Virus record (IMG/VR): IMGVR_UViG_3300027782_006468
Span: 1-64,000 of that record
Length of the DNA stretch: 64,000 nucleotides
Reading direction: 5' to 3' (one strand)
Origin: a virus
The notes beneath the pieces were generated by a model. That model searched no databases, had not been told where the DNA came from, and saw only the letters and a program-made list of their open reading frames with translations. Both the position numbers and the translations under genes were made by a program. Positions 7,547-15,073 of the stretch are shown here, in pieces; the stretch's first letter is position 1, and each line of letters starts with the position of its first letter.

Positions 7547-9057
7547 TAATTTTTTCCTTCATTGAAATTCAAATTTATAATACTAAGCTCTTTAGATTTT
7601 AGGCACTGATTGATTATACTTTCTAAATCAGTCTCGGAATTGGCTGCATAGCCATTTCCAGATCCATAAAAATCTCTAAACATTTTGAAATTAAATCCAG
7701 TGTTTCCCAAAACGATAATGATTGGGTTTAACTTAAATTTCAATATGGTCGGTAACTCTAACATAGATATTTTAAATGAATTCTCATCAATAATAACTAT
7801 TGGTCTCAATTCTTGCTTTGCTAATTGAACTCCCAAACATCCGGGAATGGCAAATCCACTAGAATATTTGAATGCTGGACTGAAAAATCTACTTTGTCTA
7901 ACTTTAATCTTTGATGCATATATGAGATAATCGCCAGCATCAGATATTACAGTAAGATTCTTATCATTTGCCATAAGTTGATCTATAAATGAAAATAATT
8001 TTGAATATTTTTTACAATCATTTTCATTTAAAGTTTTATAATCAACAACTTTTTTGGCGAATGATTTTGCAAATAAAGAATTACAAAAATCTATAAATGT
8101 AACATTGTTATAAACATGATTTTTTATATACAATCCATCGGTAGAACAAAAAACAACTTGCCTTTTAGCAAATCTTGGAGATTCAAATCCTAAAGTCATA
8201 TCAGCAATACATTCTCCAAAAACCAACAAACAATCACTACTATCAATCATTTCAATTACTTTTGCATCAGAAGATTTCCCGCAATAAACTCCACAAAATA
8301 AAGGATGATTTTCATCAATCGATGATTTTCCCAATAGCGTTGTCATAAATGGAATATTATACTTTTCAGCAAAACGAACCAATCTATCACTTAATCCATA
8401 ACGAACAACTTGAACTCCAACTAAAATAACTGGTTTATTTGATGATTCAAGCCAAATAGAAGTCTCTTCTATGGCATCACTTAAAGTTTCCGCATCACTT
8501 AATTTTGTGCTTGGTGTGCCTTGACGATAAACATCGTATTTTATTGGTGTGTTTGCAATATCGACTGGTAATTCCAAATAAATTGGTTGTTTTTTATTTT
8601 GTAGATCTTCAATAGCAGAATCTATCGCAAATCCAGCTTTTGTTGCATCATCTAATATTATTGAATTACATGTTATATTTTTAAATATTTTTTGCTGGTT
8701 ATCAAAGCTTTTTACCAAATGATGAAGAATAAAATCTTTATTTCTATTTTTTATAGATGGAGAAATAGAAACAACTAAAATAGGAGATTTTTCTGCGTAG
8801 GCTCCAGCAATAGAATTACATAATTTTAATGCACCAGCATTGTAATTTGCACAAACACAACCGACTCCATTTATTCTTGCATATGTATCTGCAGAAAATC
8901 CAGAGCCTGTTTCATCAACATTATTTATGAATTGAATTTTATTGCTTAATTTTATATTTTCAATAAATGGATTGCCGTCTTGTCTAGAAACTCCAAATAT
9001 GTGTTTTACACCTAGATTTTCTAGTCTTTCAATAAGAAATTCAGAGACAGAAGGCAT
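7546..9057 (-). CDS. ThDP-dependent enzyme (acetolactate synthase / decarboxylase superfamily)
   Basis: A 503-residue protein with the three-domain layout of ThDP enzymes. The Pyr domain (about 1-170) keeps the activating glutamate in VDETGSGFSADTYAR. The central domain (about 190-330) follows. The PP domain has VISDAGDYLIYASK and a diphosphate-binding stretch in which the usual GDG is IDE, followed by IIIVLGNTGFNF. It probably acts on a 2-keto acid; the product cannot be predicted. It is shorter than acetolactate synthase (about 560-600) and the altered GDG motif raises the chance of changed activity. It is the first gene of a coupled pair with infC. Confidence 0.8.
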   Translation of the reverse strand: MPSVSEFLIERLENLGVKHIFGVSRQDGNPFIENIKLSNKIQFINNVDETGSGFSADTYARINGVGCVCANYNAGALKLCNSIAGAYAEKSPILVVSISPSIKNRNKDFILHHLVKSFDNQQKIFKNITCNSIILDDATKAGFAIDSAIEDLQNKKQPIYLELPVDIANTPIKYDVYRQGTPSTKLSDAETLSDAIEETSIWLESSNKPVILVGVQVVRYGLSDRLVRFAEKYNIPFMTTLLGKSSIDENHPLFCGVYCGKSSDAKVIEMIDSSDCLLVFGECIADMTLGFESPRFAKRQVVFCSTDGLYIKNHVYNNVTFIDFCNSLFAKSFAKKVVDYKTLNENDCKKYSKLFSFIDQLMANDKNLTVISDAGDYLIYASKIKVRQSRFFSPAFKYSSGFAIPGCLGVQLAKQELRPIVIIDENSFKISMLELPTILKFKLNPIIIVLGNTGFNFKMFRDFYGSGNGYAANSETDLESIINQCLKSKELSIINLNFNEGKN

Positions 9058-9076
9058 AGGCTATTCTCCTACACTA

Positions 9077-9832
9077 CTATGACAACTCATTACTTGGACT
9101 ATCATATATCTTAATTTTATATCCCTCTGTATCGACAGGGAACCTTCTGATCCACTCAACATTTTGAGGAAGGCTGCAATTATAGTCAACCAAACTAGGA
9201 TCAGTAAAACTTGGTGTCGCCATTGCAGCTACAGCTACAGGAGTTACCATTTTCATAAGTTTAAATTCTAAAAAATAACAACCCGGCAAACATGTGTCTG
9301 CTGGTTGCCAATTATAAACCAAGAAACTTTCTGTAAATACATCTTTTTTAGTTGTTCCGTCAATATTGATAATGTCTTCCATTGCCATTTCTGTGACTGC
9401 CGAAACATTTGTGAATTTTATAATCTTTAAAGATTGTCCTTTTTTCCAAGATTGTACCAAAGTTCCATGATAGCCTCTTTCGACTTGAACATAATAATTT
9501 GATTCATCGAAAGCAGTTACCAACAAATGTTCGGATTGTCTTGGTCTATCGATTACTATTACATCTCCAATCATGATTTGATTAAAGCCAATATTATCAG
9601 CCAAAGAAATGTAAGTATCTGAATCTGAAATAGATGACTTAATCTTTCCATTTGCCCACATACTGGCTTCTAACACCAAATCTGTGAGGTCCAAAGGTCC
9701 ATCACAATCTTCGACTTTAATTCGCAAGTCAGGCTTTGTGTCATTCCTGCGAATTTTAAAGTCTGGACAATCATTAGTGCCACAATTATATTGATCAATG
9801 CATCCAGTATTTGTATTTGATGTACATCCCAT
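9077..9832 (-). CDS. BppU-like baseplate or fibre-associated protein
   Basis: A 251-residue protein. After a Cys-rich start (MGCTSNTNTGCIDQYNCG), residues 26-70 match the BppU N-terminal pattern: RRNDTKPDLRIKVEDCDG, then a 'linear-in-strand' segment DLTDLVLEASMW. Further beta strands and a possible surface loop (VERGYHGTLVQSW) follow. BppU-type domains attach receptor-binding parts to the baseplate of phages. Assignment is by pattern only. This is one of few candidate virion structural genes in the window. Confidence 0.55.
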   Translation of the reverse strand: MGCTSNTNTGCIDQYNCGTNDCPDFKIRRNDTKPDLRIKVEDCDGPLDLTDLVLEASMWANGKIKSSISDSDTYISLADNIGFNQIMIGDVIVIDRPRQSEHLLVTAFDESNYYVQVERGYHGTLVQSWKKGQSLKIIKFTNVSAVTEMAMEDIINIDGTTKKDVFTESFLVYNWQPADTCLPGCYFLEFKLMKMVTPVAVAAMATPSFTDPSLVDYNCSLPQNVEWIRRFPVDTEGYKIKIYDSPSNELS

Positions 9833-9836
9833 AAAT

Positions 9837-10259
9837 CTATTTATGCGTGTTTGACAATATATCTTTTGAGCGCATGAAAAAAATATAATCTCTCATCCAA
9901 TTAAGATTGCCAACATAGGCAAAAATCTCAATTTCTAATGTCGAACACAAAGAAATAACTTCATCGTTAATTTTGAGCGTTTGGAAAAAAATTATTTTTT
10001 TTACATAGGAATTAGCCAGCATTTGAATTGATTTGTAATCTGGCGTATATGTAAAAAATACCTCTTTGCATTCTGGAATTCCAGTTGTTGAAGCCATGAA
10101 TAGCTCCGGATCTAATGAATCTTTTTCAGATTCTCCAGTACAAATATTGAAGTTGTCAAAATAATCAACAAATAAAATACACTTTCCATGAATTGTTCTA
10201 GATGCACTTAAAAGTGCTATTCCCATATAATAATCATTATCACGAACTTTTATGCTCAT
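9837..10259 (-). CDS. Deaminase-like protein without catalytic motifs
   Basis: A 140-residue protein whose order of elements follows the dCMP/cytidine deaminase fold: YYMGIALLSASRTIHGKCI at the N terminus, then EVFFTYTPDYKSIQMLANSYVKKIIFF in the place of the usual 'TxxPCxxC...GIxxVVY' strand-helix-strand. The zinc ligands are gone: there is no HAE and no PCxxC. A fold-only, non-enzymatic paralogue is likely. The intact enzyme at 63745 shows what is missing. Its ATG overlaps the stop of the upstream gene by one base (TAATG). Confidence 0.5.
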   Translation of the reverse strand: MSIKVRDNDYYMGIALLSASRTIHGKCILFVDYFDNFNICTGESEKDSLDPELFMASTTGIPECKEVFFTYTPDYKSIQMLANSYVKKIIFFQTLKINDEVISLCSTLEIEIFAYVGNLNWMRDYIFFMRSKDILSNTHK

Positions 10260-10666
10260 TAACTCGCCACCGTCTGTAAAAATTCGACTTCTAAATTTTT
10301 ATATCCCTTTTTCTTTACAAATGACTTAATGGCATTTCTCTGCTCTTCATTCATCAATTTGAAACAAAGTTGCTTGCAGATTGGAACTCTAATTACATAA
10401 TTTTCATGTAATTTCAAATAACAGCTATAACCAATATAACCAATACTGATAAAGTCAACACATTCACGCAAATAGGAATCTGATGTGCAATCATAAGGAT
10501 AACCACTTATAGCCGTTCCTTGATAACATGGAATATGCATAAGATTATTATTCTTTTGATTTTCATCTGTGAATACAGCAACCAAATATGTCTTCTTTGT
10601 GCAATCTAAACTTAGATTGATGGATTTTTTTTGACTCGACAACAATGTCTTTATGTTAAAACTCAT
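10259..10666 (-). CDS. Hypothetical protein, 135 aa
   Basis: Not recognised. It starts MSFNIKTLLSSQKKS and has seven cysteines (for example PCYQG, DCTSDSYLREC, PICKQLC), unusual for a cytoplasmic protein of this size. It is translationally coupled to the deaminase-like gene downstream through a TAATG junction. Confidence 0.6.
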   Translation of the reverse strand: MSFNIKTLLSSQKKSINLSLDCTKKTYLVAVFTDENQKNNNLMHIPCYQGTAISGYPYDCTSDSYLRECVDFISIGYIGYSCYLKLHENYVIRVPICKQLCFKLMNEEQRNAIKSFVKKKGYKNLEVEFLQTVAS

Positions 10667-10736
10667 AATATCATTGTATAGCTAGAACCACATTTCAGTC
10701 AATATGACACCATAAAAGTAAAGATTGTTGATCAAA

Positions 10737-11255
10737 TTAAGATGATCTTTTGTCTTTCTTGTCTACTTCTGTTTTTTTCTTTGTTTTATTTAATTCTATT
10801 TTTTTCTTAGGCTTATCTTGTTTCGATATTTTTGCCTTATTCTCTTTTTTGTCTTTTTTGTCTTCTTCTTTATCTTTGTCTTCTTCTTTATCTGTAACCT
10901 TAACGCCATGCTTCTTCATTATCTTTTTAATCTTTTCTTGAGATTCAGACTTTTTCTTGGCAAGTTGTAATTCCCAAAGATCTTTAGCCAAAGATTCTAC
11001 TGACTTTATAAATGCATCTATATTAGGATTAACTAACTTTGAAGCAGATGCCTCCCTAATATACCTTTTCTTTCTTTTCTTTTTTTTGTGGCTTCGCTTT
11101 AAAGCTTTGGTAAGCCTTTCGACTTGCCAAGGAGGTGGTGTTCCGTGGCTGAATATATCAGCAACAGGAGGAGCCAAACCTAATGAGGCTTGTGTTTTAA
11201 GCCTTGTTGCTGGACTTGATTCTCGTATTTTTACCCAATCAGAAAATTTAATCAT
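10737..11255 (-). CDS. Lysine-rich protein with T4-CTS-like leader
   Basis: A 172-residue protein. The leader MIKFSDWVKIRE resembles the T4 internal-protein capsid-targeting sequence (MKTYQEFIAE) and ends in Ile-x-Glu, the T4 prohead protease site pattern. A basic patch (KRSHKKKKRKKRYIRE) and a helical part follow. The last 60 residues are almost only Lys, Glu and Asp. A packaged, DNA-associated internal head protein is the suggested role. That function is inference; leader and composition are visible. Confidence 0.6.
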   Translation of the reverse strand: MIKFSDWVKIRESSPATRLKTQASLGLAPPVADIFSHGTPPPWQVERLTKALKRSHKKKKRKKRYIREASASKLVNPNIDAFIKSVESLAKDLWELQLAKKKSESQEKIKKIMKKHGVKVTDKEEDKDKEEDKKDKKENKAKISKQDKPKKKIELNKTKKKTEVDKKDKRSS

Positions 11256-11265
11256 AGTGAACTAG

Positions 11266-11583
11266 TTATACTTTTGGCAATGAAGTTATAGAAAATTTTC
11301 CATTTTCTATTTTTACCAAAAAGTCAAAATCTAATTCTTTTTTAGCTTTAGCATGAGCTTCCTGTAATTTAAGCAAAGCATTCCACATAATTTTCATATA
11401 TCGTTCTTGGCAATATATTCCAGTATGATCGACAAAGTTTCTATAATTCCCAAAGAGAAAAATGTATCTTAAAAAAGAAATCTGAATATTTGTTGTAAAA
11501 TATTTCAGCAGATACTTTTTTTCTCTTGGAAATTCATAGTTTTCAAAATCTCCAGCGATAAATATCGCATCTTCCTTAGACAT
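11266..11583 (-). CDS. Hypothetical protein, 105 aa
   Basis: Not recognised. Helical and aromatic-rich in the middle (FLRYIFLFGNYRNFVDHTG), ending in a basic segment. Its start overlaps the end of the upstream gene by 8 bases, so the two are probably translated together; their products may interact. Confidence 0.6.
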   Translation of the reverse strand: MSKEDAIFIAGDFENYEFPREKKYLLKYFTTNIQISFLRYIFLFGNYRNFVDHTGIYCQERYMKIMWNALLKLQEAHAKAKKELDFDFLVKIENGKFSITSLPKV

Positions 11584-11983
11584 TAATTTGAATGCCCTTT
11601 ACAAATTTCAAATACATTAGCATCATACCGCCAACAAATTGCTGTGGCACTCCTGCCTTACTTATAACAGATATTGATTCCGCAACCATTTTAATGTCAG
11701 GGGCGACATCTCCATTCATCTTGGTATCTTCTTCTGAAATATTACGCATACATTCGTAGGCTATATCGACACTATCGATCAACGATGTTGACAAAACCAT
11801 TGAAACTTTCTTTTCGTTTGTGACCATATACTTAGGAATCTTACCACCACAATGCATACTCTTATCTTCAAAGAATTTGTCTATACATTCTTTGACAAAT
11901 TTATGAATACTTTGAGTTATTGGGTCTGAAGATTGATCGCTATTGTCTTCGAAAAAATCGTCTTCAAAAAAATCGTCACGCAT
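11576..11983 (-). CDS. Hypothetical protein with DDFFED N-terminal repeat
   Basis: A 135-residue acidic protein. It opens with a doubled hexapeptide (DDFFEDDFFED) that may be a binding peptide, then a mostly helical domain with a hydrophobic C terminus (FVGGMMLMYLKFVKG). No family recognised. It is the first gene of the pair with 11266. Confidence 0.6.
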   Translation of the reverse strand: MRDDFFEDDFFEDNSDQSSDPITQSIHKFVKECIDKFFEDKSMHCGGKIPKYMVTNEKKVSMVLSTSLIDSVDIAYECMRNISEEDTKMNGDVAPDIKMVAESISVISKAGVPQQFVGGMMLMYLKFVKGIQINV

Positions 11984-12069
11984 GTGTGCTTACTCCTTGC
12001 AGCTAGGGTGATATTTGTTTGGTATTTAATCCTATATTTCAACCAAACAAAATTTATAGACTTGGTAAG

Positions 12070-12077
12070 TATAAATA
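12070..12077 (+). promoter_or_regulatory. TATAAATA element, possible late-type promoter
   Basis: The octamer TATAAATA, identical to the T4 late promoter core, lies 19 bases upstream of the lipoprotein ATG, with an AGAGGTG ribosome site between. Given the other T4-like traits a sigma-gp55-like late promoter is possible, but in AT-rich DNA the octamer also arises by chance. Confidence 0.3.
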
Positions 12078-12095
12078 ACAAAGAGGTGATGTCAA

Positions 12096-12584
12096 ATGAA
12101 AAATATTATTTTATCAATCATTTTATGTTTTAGCTTAGTTGGATGCTCCAATTTCAATCCACGCATGCAAAATAAAATTGATAATAAGAATGGTAAAATA
12201 GATGAAATAAAGAATAATCAAAATGGACTCATGCTTGAGCTTGGAAAACTTAGGCAAGATGCAGAAATTCAAAATAGTCAACTTAAAGAAGTTCAGCAAG
12301 GTATGCTAAATTTAAATGCCACAGGAATTCGCAATGAAAATAAAGGAGTTCAAATTTTACAAGGAGATGGAGCTTTGATACTAATATTTGCTTTAGGAAC
12401 TGTTGCTATGTTGCTCTTCTATAAGAGAAAGTCAGATAAAAATGAAAAAATTGCAAATATCATGGCTAAAGAAGTGATGTTGCTAAATGATCAAAAACTA
12501 AATGATAAAATTTTAAATTTATCCATAAAAACAAAACTAGAAAAAGATGTTTACAAGATGATGTTCAAACATATTAGGAAATAA
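12096..12584 (+). CDS. Lipoprotein with C-distal transmembrane helix (unimolecular spanin-like)
   Basis: A 162-residue protein. The type II signal peptide (MKNIILSIILCFSLVGC) has a clear lipobox, LVGC, with lipidation expected at Cys17. A polar, Asn/Lys/Gln-rich region predicted to be coiled coil runs to about residue 92. A transmembrane helix follows (ALILIFALGTVAMLLFY) and then a 50-residue basic tail. A lipid anchor for the outer membrane plus an inner-membrane helix is the layout of unimolecular spanins such as T1 gp11, which fuse the two membranes at lysis. The long cytoplasmic tail is not typical. No holin or endolysin was found beside it. Confidence 0.6.
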   Translation: MKNIILSIILCFSLVGCSNFNPRMQNKIDNKNGKIDEIKNNQNGLMLELGKLRQDAEIQNSQLKEVQQGMLNLNATGIRNENKGVQILQGDGALILIFALGTVAMLLFYKRKSDKNEKIANIMAKEVMLLNDQKLNDKILNLSIKTKLEKDVYKMMFKHIRK

Positions 12585-12866
12585 TTACTTAACATCAAAT
12601 CCCTGCAAAACTGTTTTTAGCTTTATAAATCCAGAACAATTATCTCCCAAAGGAACTCCATCAAGATAAGGATTATTTCCTTTTGATTTAGAATTTGCAA
12701 TAAAATCATCCACATCAGTATCAATCATATGCCTTTTCTGCTTTATCAATTTCAAACAATAGTATTTCGAATGATCCGAATCATCTTGTTCTAAGTATCT
12801 GCATTGATCTGATGGGTTAGAAAAATCTCCATAACAAACATGCTTTATTTGCTTTAGGCTCAACAT
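12585..12866 (-). CDS. Hypothetical Cys-containing protein, 93 aa
   Basis: Not recognised. The ATG at 12866 (MLSLKQIKHVCYGDF) is chosen because it lies four bases after the stop of the deformylase gene. Four cysteines and several histidines (CYGDF, QCRYL, YYCLKL, DNCSG) could form a metal site. Confidence 0.55.
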   Translation of the reverse strand: MLSLKQIKHVCYGDFSNPSDQCRYLEQDDSDHSKYYCLKLIKQKRHMIDTDVDDFIANSKSKGNNPYLDGVPLGDNCSGFIKLKTVLQGFDVK

Positions 12867-12870
12867 ATAA

Positions 12871-13371
12871 TCAACTCCTATGAATAGAAATTTGTTTTCC
12901 AATTTGTGAAATTAGAATTCCATTAGCATGATCTATTTCGTGCTGACATATAATGCATTTGAATCCAGAAACCTCTTCATCAACATCAATAAGATTCAAT
13001 GTCGGATCTGTGGGAGAAACCACTAGCTTCTTGCCTTTTAATTTTATCTTTGGAAACCTTAATACTTCATATTGCTTTAATGTTCCATCATCATTTCGAA
13101 GTGACAAACAACCTTCTAAATAATTTATTTTTTCGCCTATCCCATCATAACTGCAATTTACAAGATATTCAAAACCAATATCTTTGATGGCGATAAAAAA
13201 ATTATACGGCACATTGACTTGTGTTGCAGATAAGCCAACACCTCTATTTTTTACGCAAAGTTCCTCCATATGAATTGCCAATTTATAAATATCCATCAAA
13301 TCATCTAATGGAATATCTTTGCCAATTGGTATTTCTTCTGGAGGAATTAATTTAAGATTTTTAAAATCCAT
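12871..13371 (-). CDS. def: Peptide deformylase
   Basis: A 166-residue enzyme with all three deformylase motifs: GVGLSATQ (motif 1), EGCLS (motif 2, with the metal-binding Cys) and QHEIDH (motif 3, HExxH). It removes the formyl group from the N-terminal methionine of new proteins, using Fe2+ or a similar metal. The length matches bacterial enzymes; many viral ones are shorter. It is the second gene of a tight cluster with a ribbon-helix-helix protein and bS21, that is, next to another translation gene. Confidence 0.93.
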   Translation of the reverse strand: MDFKNLKLIPPEEIPIGKDIPLDDLMDIYKLAIHMEELCVKNRGVGLSATQVNVPYNFFIAIKDIGFEYLVNCSYDGIGEKINYLEGCLSLRNDDGTLKQYEVLRFPKIKLKGKKLVVSPTDPTLNLIDVDEEVSGFKCIICQHEIDHANGILISQIGKQISIHRS

Positions 13372-13373
13372 TA

Positions 13374-13637
13374 TTATTCTTTAATAGATGTTAATGTTCC
13401 TACAACAGCTTCCACTCTTTGAGATAGCCAATCCTTAAGTGCTACATCATTTTTGCGAAGATCCTTAGGAACTTTCAATATTACCATGTCAACATTATCT
13501 TCTTCATTTAAAAATTTGTCTGCCAAATCTCTTACCAATTTAGAAACAGATACATTTCTTTTCTTGGCAACCGATTTAAGCTTTTCTTGAATGTCCGTAT
13601 CCATGGACAAACTAAGAATATTTCCTTTTTTACTCAT
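13374..13637 (-). CDS. Ribbon-helix-helix DNA-binding protein
   Basis: An 87-residue protein. The N terminus (ILSLSMDTDIQEKLKSVAKK) is the beta strand and first helix of the CopG/Arc fold, followed by RNVSVSKLVRDLADKFL as the second helix. These proteins bind DNA as dimers, with the strand in the major groove. The C-terminal half may be an effector or oligomerisation part. It sits between bS21 and deformylase (5 and 2 bases away), and may regulate this operon. Confidence 0.7.
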   Translation of the reverse strand: MSKKGNILSLSMDTDIQEKLKSVAKKRNVSVSKLVRDLADKFLNEEDNVDMVILKVPKDLRKNDVALKDWLSQRVEAVVGTLTSIKE

Positions 13638-13642
13638 GTTAC

Positions 13643-13927
13643 CTACTTCTTTTTCTTGTTTGTGCGATTGTCTTTCTTTTCCGTTTTTCGATTCGGGAAA
13701 TTCTCACGCAATTTTACTTTCAAACGCTGAAGTTCTGCATCTCTCTTTTTCTTACGCTTCTTGCGTCTCTCGCTTTCATAGAACTCATGTTCTTTATAAT
13801 CATGTAAAATTCCAGCATCGGTAACAGCTTTTTTAAATGTAGCGAACATTCTTCTAAACGCTGTTTCTCTTTCATCTCTAGAACAATTAGGATGCAAGTC
13901 ACGCATCTCAACTCTAACAAGCCTCAT
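13643..13927 (-). CDS. rpsU: Ribosomal protein bS21 homologue
   Basis: A 94-residue basic protein. The central part (ETAFRRMFATFKKAVTDAG, then HEFYESERRKKRKK) follows the bS21 pattern: an aliphatic/Arg helix, 'AG[IV]L', then 'xxYYE' and a long basic helix. The frame extends upstream with a TTG, but the ATG at 13927 has a GAGG ribosome site 5 bases away. bS21 sits near the anti-Shine-Dalgarno end of 16S rRNA and affects initiation; phage-encoded copies are known from metagenomic huge phages. It is longer than the usual 65-71 residues because of a Lys-rich tail. Confidence 0.85.
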   Translation of the reverse strand: MRLVRVEMRDLHPNCSRDERETAFRRMFATFKKAVTDAGILHDYKEHEFYESERRKKRKKKRDAELQRLKVKLRENFPNRKTEKKDNRTNKKKK

Positions 13928-13935
13928 AAAACACC

Positions 13936-15072
13936 TCAATCTCTGTTAATTTTCAACAATTTAATGCCTAATTTCAAAGGCTCTATCTCACGAACCACTT
14001 CCTCGTATGAAACCTTTTCATATATTTCGGATGTCATCGGCCAGTTATCACGATCCAACTCTGGTAAAAATAGATTTAATCTACTAACGATGCATTGCAG
14101 AATGTCCTGATTCCACATTTCTATAGTTCCATCAGTTATAATAGTGCTAAATGTAAAAATATGCTGCTTTGGAAGTTCCAAAGAAGATAAATCTTCCACT
14201 TCATAATCTTTAAGATTGTTATATCTAGATCTTTCATCTATACAAAGAAATGGAGTTCTAGCCATCATAGCGAAACGAGAAATCCCATTAAATACATCAA
14301 GTACACAACCAGATGTACGCATGGCGGATAAAACCTTAGTGATATCCTTATCATTAAAAAACAAACAATCATCTATAAATTCTGGCGATATATCATATGA
14401 AAAATTGCTTTGCCATATGACTGGCACAAATCCATTAGCGATGAGCTTTTTGGTAAGTGCTATCCAGAAATCTTTTTTAGACCTAACATTTGTAGACTTT
14501 CCATTGTGCCATAATTTGCAAAATATAGTTGGAGAAAACAAAACCTTAAATCCAGCCCTATTGTTGATTTGCCTTACAAATTCTTTTCCAAGAATTGAAC
14601 TTGAAGGAACAAAAGGAAGAAAAACTTCTATATCTTTTTCTGTAAACTCTTTTTTCAATCCATTAAAATAATTGACAGAAATCTCTTTTATATCAATGAC
14701 ATTTCTGAAAAACTCATTCAAATTTCTTTTATATACAGTTATAATATCGCATGTATTTTCGAAGCCAATGGCTTTTTCATATATGCGACTTATTTGACCT
14801 TCATCTGAAAATCCCCAATACTCATCAACATATGGGAACAAACCAGCCATTCCCGGATAAGAACAAAGAATAAAATATTTTGATGTTTTGTTCTTTTTTC
14901 TAAATACATGCAGAAACAAAGAAGATAAAATAAACAAAGTGCAAAAATCGCCAAAAAATGGAATAATGCAAACATCACCAAAATCAGTTGGAATGTTTTT
15001 CTCTTCATATCTTTCACGAACAAATCCATTTCGTTGCGATGCTCTTTTAAGAAAATCTGATACATTATTCAA
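13936..15072 (-). CDS. GT-B-like glycosyltransferase (heptosyltransferase/GT9-like), first of a related pair
   Basis: A 378-residue protein. The N-terminal Rossmann-like half (GDVCIIPFFGDFCTLFILSS and YVDEYWGFSDEG) and the C-terminal half (GFVPVIWQSN, then ISRFAMMARTPFLCIDERSRY) follow the order seen in GT9-type enzymes and match the neighbouring gene at 15074. The start is a TTG at 15072 preceded by GGAGG, one base after the neighbour's stop. The reaction is unknown. Confidence 0.55.
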   Translation of the reverse strand: MNNVSDFLKRASQRNGFVRERYEEKNIPTDFGDVCIIPFFGDFCTLFILSSLFLHVFRKKNKTSKYFILCSYPGMAGLFPYVDEYWGFSDEGQISRIYEKAIGFENTCDIITVYKRNLNEFFRNVIDIKEISVNYFNGLKKEFTEKDIEVFLPFVPSSSILGKEFVRQINNRAGFKVLFSPTIFCKLWHNGKSTNVRSKKDFWIALTKKLIANGFVPVIWQSNFSYDISPEFIDDCLFFNDKDITKVLSAMRTSGCVLDVFNGISRFAMMARTPFLCIDERSRYNNLKDYEVEDLSSLELPKQHIFTFSTIITDGTIEMWNQDILQCIVSRLNLFLPELDRDNWPMTSEIYEKVSYEEVVREIEPLKLGIKLLKINRD

Positions 15073-15073
15073 T

